A stretch of 64,000 nucleotides of DNA, from NCBI GenBank assembly GCA_902519255.1, contig CABYIV010000001.1:310001-374000 (forward strand). Reading direction: 5' to 3'. Source of the stretch: an uncultured Pelagibacteraceae bacterium (lineage in GTDB: Bacteria; Pseudomonadota; Alphaproteobacteria; Pelagibacterales; Pelagibacteraceae). A model generated the notes under the pieces. The model saw only the letters and a list, made by a program, of their open reading frames with translations. It had not been told where the DNA came from and did no database searches. Positions 42,647 through 50,753 of the stretch are shown here, one piece after another (the stretch's first letter is position 1; each line of letters begins with the position of its first letter). A program made the translations under genes and the position numbers.

Positions 42647-42647
42647 G

Positions 42648-42980
42648 TTATATAGTTTTACTTGAATACATATTTACGAGTGTTACTCCAACTACAATAA
42701 GAAACATACCCAATATAGCTTGCCAGCTTAAGGATTGTTTAAAAAATATATAGCCCAAGATTGCAATTGTAAAAATACCAAGTCCACTCCATGTTCCATA
42801 AACAATCGCAATTGGCAATTTATCAACAACAAAAGTAAGTAAATAAAAAGCGGATAAATAAAATACAGCTAAAAACACTGTTGGTGTTACTTTTGTAAAG
42901 TTTTGAGTAACAGGAAGAAGCATTGTTCCACATACCTCACAAATAATTGCTCCTACTAAAAAAAGATATGTCTTAAGCAT
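42648..42980 (-). CDS. Small multidrug resistance (SMR/EmrE) family protein
   Basis: 110 aa, four TM; GAIICEVCGTMLLPVTQNFTK, PIAIVYGTWSGLGIFTIAILGYIFFKQSL. Confidence 0.92.
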   Translation of the reverse strand: MLKTYLFLVGAIICEVCGTMLLPVTQNFTKVTPTVFLAVFYLSAFYLLTFVVDKLPIAIVYGTWSGLGIFTIAILGYIFFKQSLSWQAILGMFLIVVGVTLVNMYSSKTI

Positions 42981-44875
42981 TATTTTAAAATACTGCTATT
43001 TATTAAGTCTTCCTTTATCTCATCAAGGATGGCAGGATCATCAATTGTTGCAGGCATTTTATATTCTTCTTTGTCAGCAATCTTTCTAATTGTTCCTCTT
43101 AGAACTTTCCCAGATCTAGTTTTTGGTAATCTTTTAACAACAATTGCTATTTTAAAAGCTGCAACGGGTCCAACTTTATCTCTAACCATTTGTACACACT
43201 CTTTTGAAATAGTCTCATTATCCTTAGAAACTCCTGCTTTTAGAGCAATTAAACCAATTGGTAATTGTCCTTTCAGCTGATCTTTTATTCCTATCACTGC
43301 ACATTCAGCAACAGACTGATGTTCAGACAAAACTTCCTCTATTGCACCAGTTGAAAGTCTATGACCTGCAACATTTATTATGTCATCTGTTCTCGACATA
43401 ATCCAAATATATCCATCATCATCAATATGCCCTGCATCATAAGTTTGGTAGTAGCCATTATAATTTGACATATAATTTTCTTTATATCTCTCATCTGCAT
43501 TCCACAAAGTTGGGAACGTACCTGGCGGTAATGGAAGTTTAACCACAATATCTCCCATTTCATTTGGTTTAGCTATTGTTTGATCGGGTTTAATTATTTT
43601 TACATCATAACCTGGGACTGCTTTGCAAGCGGATCCATATTTTGTTTCTTGCATTTCAATTCCAGTACAATTTGAACTTATAGCCCAACTTGTTTCAGTT
43701 TGCCACCAATGGTCAATTACGGGAACATGGAGTAAATTCTCAGCCCATTTAATAGTATCAGGGTCTGCTCTTTCACCTGCTAAAAATAATGACTCAAATG
43801 AACTTAAATCATATTTAGAAAAAAACTTACCTTCTGGATCTTCTTTTTTTATTGCTCTAAATGCAGTTGGCGCTGTGAATAAAGATTTAATTTTATATTC
43901 TGAGATTATTCTCCAAAATACTCCAGCATCAGGAGTACCAACAGGTTTGCCCTCAAATAAAAGAGTTGCACATCCTTTGAATAATGGAGCATAGACAATA
44001 TAGGAATGTCCTACTATCCAACCAATATCACTTGCTGACCACCATACATCATCTTGATCAATGTTATAAATATTTTTCATTGTCCATTTAAGAGCAACTA
44101 TGTGACCACCAATATCTCGAACAATCCCCTTTGGAATACCAGTGGTTCCTGAAGTATAAAGGATGTAAGCATAATCATTGGCACCCATCTCAACGCAATC
44201 TTTATCATCTGCTCCAGATAGTGCTTCATCCCAACTTATTTCTAATGGTTTATTTAATTTTACCTCGTGTCCTTTTCTTTGAAATAATATTACTTTTTCA
44301 ACTTGGTGTTTTGCTAATTTTAAAGCCCCATCTACAAGTGGTCTATATTCAACTGTTCTTCCAGGCTCAAATCCACATGATGCTGTAATTAAAATTTTAG
44401 CTTTACTATCATCAATTCTGCTAGCTAATTCATTTGAGGCAAAACCACCGAATACAACAGAGTGAATTGCTCCAATTCTCCCACATGCGAGCATAGCAAC
44501 TACTGCTTCTGGTATCATCGGCATATAAATTATCACTCGATCTCCTTTTTTAACTCCTTGCTTATCTAAAGCGCCTGCAAATTTTGAAACTTTTTCTTTT
44601 AATTCTTTGAAAGTGAACTTTGCTTTACTTTCTGTTATAGGACTGTCATAGATTAAAGCAGTTTTATCACCCCTCCCTTGATCAATGTGAAGGTCTAAGG
44701 CGTTGTAGCATGTATTTGTTACACCATCTTCAAACCATTTATAGAAAGGAGGGTTGTCTTTTTTTAAAATCTTAGTTGGTTTTTTGAACCAAAACACATC
44801 TTCAGAAACTTTTTGCCAAAATTCCTCAGGATTTTTTAGAGATTCGTCGTAAATTTCTTTATAATTTCTATTCAT
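42980..44875 (-). CDS. prpE: Propionyl-CoA synthetase (acetyl-CoA synthetase family)
   Basis: FEPGRTVEYRPLVD (PrpE-type), YILYTSGTTGIPKGIVRDIGGH, WWQTETSWAI, KTRSGKVLRGTIRKIAD. Confidence 0.94.
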   Translation of the reverse strand: MNRNYKEIYDESLKNPEEFWQKVSEDVFWFKKPTKILKKDNPPFYKWFEDGVTNTCYNALDLHIDQGRGDKTALIYDSPITESKAKFTFKELKEKVSKFAGALDKQGVKKGDRVIIYMPMIPEAVVAMLACGRIGAIHSVVFGGFASNELASRIDDSKAKILITASCGFEPGRTVEYRPLVDGALKLAKHQVEKVILFQRKGHEVKLNKPLEISWDEALSGADDKDCVEMGANDYAYILYTSGTTGIPKGIVRDIGGHIVALKWTMKNIYNIDQDDVWWSASDIGWIVGHSYIVYAPLFKGCATLLFEGKPVGTPDAGVFWRIISEYKIKSLFTAPTAFRAIKKEDPEGKFFSKYDLSSFESLFLAGERADPDTIKWAENLLHVPVIDHWWQTETSWAISSNCTGIEMQETKYGSACKAVPGYDVKIIKPDQTIAKPNEMGDIVVKLPLPPGTFPTLWNADERYKENYMSNYNGYYQTYDAGHIDDDGYIWIMSRTDDIINVAGHRLSTGAIEEVLSEHQSVAECAVIGIKDQLKGQLPIGLIALKAGVSKDNETISKECVQMVRDKVGPVAAFKIAIVVKRLPKTRSGKVLRGTIRKIADKEEYKMPATIDDPAILDEIKEDLINSSILK

Positions 44876-45020
44876 TTTGATTTGCTATTTGGTGTCATTT
44901 TTCTATTGAATTTATGCAACAGGTTGTATTTAATTTTAAAAAGTCAGTAAAATCAACACTTATAACGCGGCAAAAAGTCTTCAACAAACTAATTTAATTT
45001 GATATTAAGCCCCTAACTTT

Positions 45021-45043
45021 GGAGAAACCTTTGTGGTTTGTCC
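45021..45043 (+). repeat. Imperfect stem-loop in proteorhodopsin leader
   Basis: GGAGAAACC-TTTGT-GGTTTGTCC: 8 of 9 positions pair, 5-nt loop. Confidence 0.6.
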
Positions 45044-45044
45044 G

Positions 45045-45062
45045 TAGTTTAAATTTAAACTA
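45045..45062. repeat. 18-bp perfect palindrome TAGTTTAAATTTAAACTA
   Basis: Sequence equals its own reverse complement; 27 bp upstream of the proteorhodopsin ATG. Confidence 0.85.
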
Positions 45063-45089
45063 AAAAAAACTAACGAGAGGGAGTTTTTT

Positions 45090-45860
45090 ATGAAAAAACT
45101 TAAAATGTTTGCATTAGCAGCAGTGGCTCTATTTGGTCTTACTGGTGCAGCAAACGCAGCAACTGCTATGTTAGCTTCTGACGACTTCGTTGGGATTTCC
45201 TTTTGGGTAATCGCAATGGGTATGGCAGCAGCTACAGTATTCTTCTTCATGGAAAGAAATACTGTTGCAGCAGGCTGGAAAACTTCAGTAACAGTAGCTG
45301 GTCTTGTAACTGGTGTTGCATTCATTCACTACATGTACATGAGAGATGTATGGGTAATGACTGGAGATTCTCCAACAGTATATAGATATATTGATTGGTT
45401 AATCACTGTACCATTACAGATGATCGAGTTTTACTTAATTCTAGCAGCAGTTAAGAAAATCCCAGGAGCAATATTCTGGAGATTATTAATTGGTTCGCTT
45501 GTGATGTTAATTGGTGGATACTTAGGAGAAGCAGGTTACATCAATGCTATGCTTGGTTTCATAGTCGGTATGGCTGGATGGATCTATATCTTATATGAAG
45601 TATTCTCTGGTGAAGCTGGAAAAATTGCAGCTAAAACTGGAAACAAGCCATTAGCAACTGCATGGGGTGCTATGAGAATGATCGTAACAATCGGTTGGGC
45701 TATTTACCCATTAGGTTACATTTTTGGTTACCTAGTAGGTGGAGTAGACGCTAACTCATTGAACGTGATTTACAACTTAGCAGACTTCATCAACAAAATT
45801 GCTTTTGGTCTAGTAATCTGGTCAGCAGCAGTTTCACAAGGTGGAGCACGAGCTAGATAA
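45090..45860 (+). CDS. Proteorhodopsin (predicted blue-absorbing)
   Basis: RYIDWLITVPLQMIEFYLIL (proton acceptor D, donor E, spectral-tuning Q), Schiff-base lysine region NLADFINKIAFGLVIW, seven TM, signal peptide; strong SD GAGAGGGAG. Confidence 0.98.
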   Translation: MKKLKMFALAAVALFGLTGAANAATAMLASDDFVGISFWVIAMGMAAATVFFFMERNTVAAGWKTSVTVAGLVTGVAFIHYMYMRDVWVMTGDSPTVYRYIDWLITVPLQMIEFYLILAAVKKIPGAIFWRLLIGSLVMLIGGYLGEAGYINAMLGFIVGMAGWIYILYEVFSGEAGKIAAKTGNKPLATAWGAMRMIVTIGWAIYPLGYIFGYLVGGVDANSLNVIYNLADFINKIAFGLVIWSAAVSQGGARAR

Positions 45861-45882
45861 TTAGCTTTTAATATTAAAAAGA

Positions 45883-45918
45883 GGCGGGTATGTTAAAACC
45901 ATACCTGCCTTTTTTTTT
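45883..45918 (+). terminator. Rho-independent terminator after proteorhodopsin
   Basis: GGCGGGTATG-TTAAAAC-CATACCTGCC followed by a T-tract. Confidence 0.93.
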
Positions 45919-45949
45919 GGTCTAAAAATAGAAAATGTTAAATTTCAAA

Positions 45950-45970
45950 AATTTGCCGCAGTCGCAAATT
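45950..45970. promoter_or_regulatory. Inverted repeat upstream of ferredoxin gene, overlapping predicted -35
   Basis: AATTTGC-cgcagtc-GCAAATT (7-bp perfect arms); TTGCCG (45953-45958), 16-bp spacer, TATAAG (45975-45980). Confidence 0.5.
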
Positions 45971-45995
45971 AGTTTATAAGAATTATTTATTTAAT

Positions 45996-46319
45996 ATGGC
46001 AAAAATCAAATATATAGAATTTAATGGCACTGAACATGAGGCTGATGTTGCTAATGGTCTTAGTGTTATGGAGGGAGCTATACAAAATGATATTCCAGGC
46101 ATAGATGCGGATTGTGGAGGAGGCATGTCTTGTGCTACCTGCCATGTGTATATTAACGATGATGAATGGTTTAAAAAACTGCCTGAAAAAGAAATGGGAG
46201 AAGATGATATGTTAGATCAAGCTTTTGAACCTAAATCTAACAGCAGATTAAGTTGTCAATTAATAGTTTCAGATGATTTAGATGGTTTAACTGTACATAT
46301 GCCGGAGAAACAAGTTTAA
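45996..46319 (+). CDS. 2Fe-2S ferredoxin
   Basis: DADCGGGMSCATCHVYIND ... SRLSCQLIV (CX5CX2C...C). Confidence 0.96.
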   Translation: MAKIKYIEFNGTEHEADVANGLSVMEGAIQNDIPGIDADCGGGMSCATCHVYINDDEWFKKLPEKEMGEDDMLDQAFEPKSNSRLSCQLIVSDDLDGLTVHMPEKQV

Positions 46320-47335
46320 TGATTAAAACCGATGTAGTCATTATTGGAGCAGGACCCACAGGTTTATTCTGTGCACACCAATTAGGCATCATCGGATTAA
46401 AATGTGAAATTGTAGATAACCTAGATAAAATTGGAGGACAATGTATTGAGCTTTATCCTGATAAACCAATTTATGATATTCCTGCAGTTCCTAAATGTAC
46501 AGGAGAAGAGCTTACAAATAATTTAATTGAACAAATAAAACCGTTTAATTTTAACTTTCATTTAAGTGACAGAGTTCAAGAATTAAAAAATAAAAACAAT
46601 AAATGGTTAGTTAAAACATTAAATGGAAAAGAATTTGAAACACCCAATATTGTTATAGCAGGTGGCGTAGGTTCTTTTGAACCAAGAAAATTCCCAACTA
46701 AAAGTGCTGAAAAGTATGACGGAAAATCAGTTTTATACTCAATAAAAGACAAAACTATTTTTAAAGATAAATCAGTAGTTATTTTTGGAGGCGGAGATAG
46801 TGCACTTGATTGGGCTATAGAATTATCTAATTCATCAAAAGTAACACTTGTTCACAGAAGAGATGAGTTCAGAGGAGCTCCCGCAAGTGTTCAAAAAATA
46901 AAAGAATTAAGTGATAATAAAACTATTGATTTAATTACTAAATATTCAATCAAAGATGTTAAAGGAAATGGCTCATTAGAAAGTGTCGAAATCAAAAATG
47001 AATCAGGTGAAAGTAAAGTTATAAAAGCTGATTATGTATTAGGTTTTTTTGGATTAATAATGCAATTAGGACCAATCGCGGAGTGGGGTTTAAATTTAGA
47101 TAAAAAAACAATTCCCGTAAATACTGAGAATTTTGAAACAAATAAAAAAGGAATATTTGCAATTGGGGATATTTGTACTTATCCAGGAAAATTAAAGTTA
47201 ATACTTTCAGGTTTTCATGAAGGAGCTTTAGCTGCAAGAGGCTGCTTTAAATATGCAAGACCTGATGAAAAATATAGATTTGAATTTACAACTGCATCCA
47301 GCACTATCAAAGATAGATTGGGTGTTAAAGAATGA
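46319..47335 (+). CDS. Ferredoxin/flavodoxin-NADP reductase of thioredoxin-reductase-like type
   Basis: VVIIGAGPTGLFCAHQLG, IGGQCIELYPDKPIYDIPA, FGGGDSALDWAIEL, GIFAIGDI; no redox CxxC. Confidence 0.93.
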   Translation: MIKTDVVIIGAGPTGLFCAHQLGIIGLKCEIVDNLDKIGGQCIELYPDKPIYDIPAVPKCTGEELTNNLIEQIKPFNFNFHLSDRVQELKNKNNKWLVKTLNGKEFETPNIVIAGGVGSFEPRKFPTKSAEKYDGKSVLYSIKDKTIFKDKSVVIFGGGDSALDWAIELSNSSKVTLVHRRDEFRGAPASVQKIKELSDNKTIDLITKYSIKDVKGNGSLESVEIKNESGESKVIKADYVLGFFGLIMQLGPIAEWGLNLDKKTIPVNTENFETNKKGIFAIGDICTYPGKLKLILSGFHEGALAARGCFKYARPDEKYRFEFTTASSTIKDRLGVKE

Positions 47336-47955
47336 TTGAACTCTTTACTGCTGATACTCCTAATGGGTGGAAAATTAGCATAATGCTCGAGGAAATTGAT
47401 TTTAAATACAAACTTACAAAAGTTAATTTGAGTGGAGATCAATTTAAACCAGAATTTAAAAAAATAAGTCCCTTTAATAAAATTCCTGTAATTATAGATC
47501 ATGAGAATAATAAGACAGTATTCGAGTCTGGAGTTATACTTATGTATTTAGGTGAGAAAAGTAATAAACTATATCCTGAAGCAGATAGACTAGAGATAAA
47601 TCAGTGGTTGATGGCACAAATGGCTATTGTTGGTCCAATGATAGGCCAACATCACCAATTTCATTATTATCATAAAGGAAAAAGTGAGTGGGGTGAGGAA
47701 AGATACTTCAAAATCACTAGAAAGATTTATGAAGATCTCGAAGCTAGACTGGCTCAAAGTAAGTTTTTAGCAAACGATAAATACTCTATTGCTGATATTG
47801 CAACATGGTCATGGATTGCAAGACACAAAAGACATGATATCGGATTAAATAATTTTGAAAATCTATCTCGGTGGTTTGTTGAAATTGCTGAACGTCCAGC
47901 CGTAATCAAAGGCTTTAAAGCATTAAACAAAGATGCTGAGATTGATTTTCCTTAA
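47332..47955 (+). CDS. Glutathione S-transferase family protein
   Basis: MIELFTADTPNGWKISIMLEEI, SPFNKIPVIID, VFESGVILMYLGEK, SIADIATWSWI. Confidence 0.94.
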   Translation: MIELFTADTPNGWKISIMLEEIDFKYKLTKVNLSGDQFKPEFKKISPFNKIPVIIDHENNKTVFESGVILMYLGEKSNKLYPEADRLEINQWLMAQMAIVGPMIGQHHQFHYYHKGKSEWGEERYFKITRKIYEDLEARLAQSKFLANDKYSIADIATWSWIARHKRHDIGLNNFENLSRWFVEIAERPAVIKGFKALNKDAEIDFP

Positions 47956-48368
47956 TCGTCAGCGTAAACTTTTTCGTCTTTTTCGTGTTTTTCTTGAGCC
48001 GCAATGCAGAGAGTTGCAACTGGTCTTGCCATTAATCTTTTTATACCAATAGGCTCACCAGTTTCTTCACAAAAACCGTAAGTGCCATCCTGAATTTTTT
48101 TCAACGCGCCATCTATTTTAGAAATTAATTTGATTTGTCTATTAATAGCTCTCATCTCTACATTCTTTTCAGTATATGAACTTGCTTGATCAACTATGTC
48201 AGCTGATGCACTATTATCATCCATGGACGCTTGAAAAATTGCCTCATTATTAGATCTCTTTAAATCTTTTTTCCACTCCATTAATTTCATCTTAAAATAT
48301 GCTAAATGTTTAGCACACATGTATTTCTCTTTTTCTTTTGGAGTATAAGTTTTTGAAATTCTTACCAT
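47952..48368 (-). CDS. dksA: DksA/TraR family regulator with reduced Cys motif
   Basis: DGTYGFCEETGEPIGIKRLMARPVATLCIAAQEKHE; coiled-coil N-terminal region. Confidence 0.9.
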   Translation of the reverse strand: MVRISKTYTPKEKEKYMCAKHLAYFKMKLMEWKKDLKRSNNEAIFQASMDDNSASADIVDQASSYTEKNVEMRAINRQIKLISKIDGALKKIQDGTYGFCEETGEPIGIKRLMARPVATLCIAAQEKHEKDEKVYADD

Positions 48369-48411
48369 ACTTAGCTATTTTGAGTTGGTGAATATATTCA
48401 TGAATAAATGA

Positions 48412-49767
48412 GTGTCAAGAACGGTTTATTCATATAGATTGATGAAAATGGCCTTAAACAAAAGAAATATAAATAATATTTTTTATATTTTTGTAACGAC
48501 TCACTTAATTCTATGGACAGTTGTTCCTACTATCACAAATTCAAATTTACCTTTGGATACTATTGAAGCTTTGGCTTGGGGTAGTCATTTAGATTGGGGA
48601 TTTAATAAACATCCACCACTGAGTGCATTTTTCGCAGAAGTTTTTTTTCAAATATTTGGACCACAAGATTGGGCTTATTATTTTTTAAGTCAAATTTTTG
48701 TAGTTGTGTCTTTTTTCATTATTTTTAAACTTTCACAAGAAATTCTTAATGATGGCACTTTGAGTTTGTTGTCTGTTTTTCTTATTGAAGGGATATACTT
48801 CTATAATTTTACAACTCCAGAATTTAATGTAAATGTTTGCCAATTACCTTTTTGGTGTTTGACGGTTTATTATACTTGGAAAATATACAATAGTAAAAAA
48901 ATCGAGCTCTATGATTGCATTTTGTTAGGAGCTGCAGCAGCGTTTGGAATTCTATCTAAGTATCTTTTTATTTATTTATTAGTCGCAATAGATTTATTGT
49001 TTGCATATTTAATATTTTTTAAAAAATCAAAAAAGTTTGATTTTAAATATTTAGTTTCTTTAGAAGTATTTTTTATAATTTTAATTCCGCATATAATTTG
49101 GTTATTCAATAACGATTTTATTACCATTAAATATGGTTTTGCTCGTGCAGGTTTAGATGAAGGGCAGATAATGAATCATCTTAAATATCCATTGATATTC
49201 ACATTAAAACAAATTGGTATTTTAATACCGTTTTTAATTTTAGTCTGGCTATTAATAAAAAAAATTCCCAAAAAATTAAATTTAAAAGATGATAAACTTT
49301 TATTTTTAATATTTATAAATTTAGTCCCAATTGTTCTGGTTTTTATGACAGCGCTAATAACCGGATCAAAAATTAGAACTATGTGGATGACCCCTTTTTA
49401 CTTATTCTTTGGAACTTTGTTTATTTACCTTCTGAAAAATCAAATAAACATTAAGAAACTAAATTCCTTTTTAATAGGATTTATATTTTTATTTTTATTA
49501 TCTCCAATTTTGTATGGTTATGTCTCAATATCTCAGACTAATAAAAGGACTGATTATCCTGGAAAAGATATAGCTATAAAAGTTCAAATGGCATGGCATG
49601 AACAACATGATGAACCTATCAAATATGTGCTTGGCGATGAATGGAAAGCTGGAAATTTATCATATCACATTAATTCAAGGCCTATTTGGAAAGGCTTTGT
49701 TACAAGGCAAAAATTGAATTCATTTGAAAAATATATGTGTATTGATAAGATTTGTGTTGGATCGTAG
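48412..49767 (+). CDS. ArnT/PMT-like (GT39-type) membrane glycosyltransferase (start probably 48442)
   Basis: EALAWGSHLDWGFNKHPPLSAFFAEVFFQIFG and multiple TM helices. Confidence 0.88.
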   Translation: MSRTVYSYRLMKMALNKRNINNIFYIFVTTHLILWTVVPTITNSNLPLDTIEALAWGSHLDWGFNKHPPLSAFFAEVFFQIFGPQDWAYYFLSQIFVVVSFFIIFKLSQEILNDGTLSLLSVFLIEGIYFYNFTTPEFNVNVCQLPFWCLTVYYTWKIYNSKKIELYDCILLGAAAAFGILSKYLFIYLLVAIDLLFAYLIFFKKSKKFDFKYLVSLEVFFIILIPHIIWLFNNDFITIKYGFARAGLDEGQIMNHLKYPLIFTLKQIGILIPFLILVWLLIKKIPKKLNLKDDKLLFLIFINLVPIVLVFMTALITGSKIRTMWMTPFYLFFGTLFIYLLKNQINIKKLNSFLIGFIFLFLLSPILYGYVSISQTNKRTDYPGKDIAIKVQMAWHEQHDEPIKYVLGDEWKAGNLSYHINSRPIWKGFVTRQKLNSFEKYMCIDKICVGS

Positions 49768-49769
49768 AT

Positions 49770-49874
49770 ATGAAATTCAATAAAAACATACTATTCATCG
49801 TCTTTATTGTTGTAATAATAGAGTTGTCTGGACATGGAATTGTAGCCTCTTTGTTGAGGTTACTTGCAAGTTAA
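49770..49874 (+). CDS. Candidate 34-aa single-TM small protein
   Basis: ATG...TAA encodes MKFNKNILFIVFIVVIIELSGHGIVASLLRLLAS; fills the gap between two co-directional glycosyltransferase genes; below the ORF-track size cutoff. Confidence 0.5.
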   Translation: MKFNKNILFIVFIVVIIELSGHGIVASLLRLLAS

Positions 49875-49878
49875 ATAA

Positions 49879-50748
49879 ATGAAAATTACTATTTTAACAC
49901 CAGTTTACAATGACTGGAAATCAGCTTCAAAATTAATTGAAGAAATAAATACTATTGTAAAAGATTTAGATGCTGAATTTTCTCTTGTTATAGTTAATGA
50001 TGCATCAACTGAGGAAAAACCAACCTCTATTTACAATACAGAAAACCTATTATCTGTTGAAGTCTTGAATATTAGAAACAATCAAGGACATGGAAGATGT
50101 ATTGCAACAGGACTTAAACATATATTTCAAAATAAAGAGTTTGATTACGTAATTCCAATGGATTCAGATGGTGAAGATAGACCTGAAGAAATTAAAAGTT
50201 TTCTAGAATATATAAAATATGATGAAGGAAAACCAATTGTTGGAGAAAGAGTGAAAAGATCTGAAAACTTTATTTTTAAAATTTGTTATCATTCCCATAA
50301 AATAATCACTTACGTATTTACTGGTCACTCAATAAAATTTGGAAATTATACTTGTCTTCCAAAGTCAACTGTTGAGAAATTAATAAACGATAAATCTACT
50401 TGGTGCAGCTTTTCTGGAGCATTGGCAAAATTAGAAAAAGATAGATCATCATCTCCTTCAGAAAGAGGGACAAGATATTTTGGTCCTTCCAAGATGAGTT
50501 TTAAAAATTTGATTAAACATTCTTTAGCAATCATAGCTGTTTTTAAATCTACAGTTATTATTCGATCAATTTTATTTTATGCTATTTATTTAATCTTAAT
50601 GGCTGATTACATAAGCGTTGTTACAGCTATCCCCTTAGCTCTAATTATCGCATTTGGATTATCAGTTGTAATGATTGGTAGAAGAGAAAATTTAGAGGAA
50701 TTAAATAATTCTCTTAGCAATATTGAAAGTATTGATACGGTAAAATAA
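49879..50748 (+). CDS. Family 2 glycosyltransferase
   Basis: ILTPVYNDWKSASKLIEEI, LVIVNDAST, NQGHGRCIATGLKHI, PMDSDGEDRPEE; C-terminal TM. Confidence 0.93.
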   Translation: MKITILTPVYNDWKSASKLIEEINTIVKDLDAEFSLVIVNDASTEEKPTSIYNTENLLSVEVLNIRNNQGHGRCIATGLKHIFQNKEFDYVIPMDSDGEDRPEEIKSFLEYIKYDEGKPIVGERVKRSENFIFKICYHSHKIITYVFTGHSIKFGNYTCLPKSTVEKLINDKSTWCSFSGALAKLEKDRSSSPSERGTRYFGPSKMSFKNLIKHSLAIIAVFKSTVIIRSILFYAIYLILMADYISVVTAIPLALIIAFGLSVVMIGRRENLEELNNSLSNIESIDTVK

Positions 50749-50753
50749 TTTTT

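Noticed and set aside
43029-44388. Several 60-120 aa ORFs within prpE
   Set aside because: Alternative frames of prpE with no independent support.
44930-45000. Riboswitch upstream of proteorhodopsin
   Set aside because: No recognisable conserved riboswitch core (for example SAM or glycine types); only the downstream hairpin and palindrome are reported.
45005-45325. 106-aa minus strand ORF over proteorhodopsin start
   Set aside because: Antisense to a well-supported highly expressed gene; low-complexity A/T/V-rich translation.
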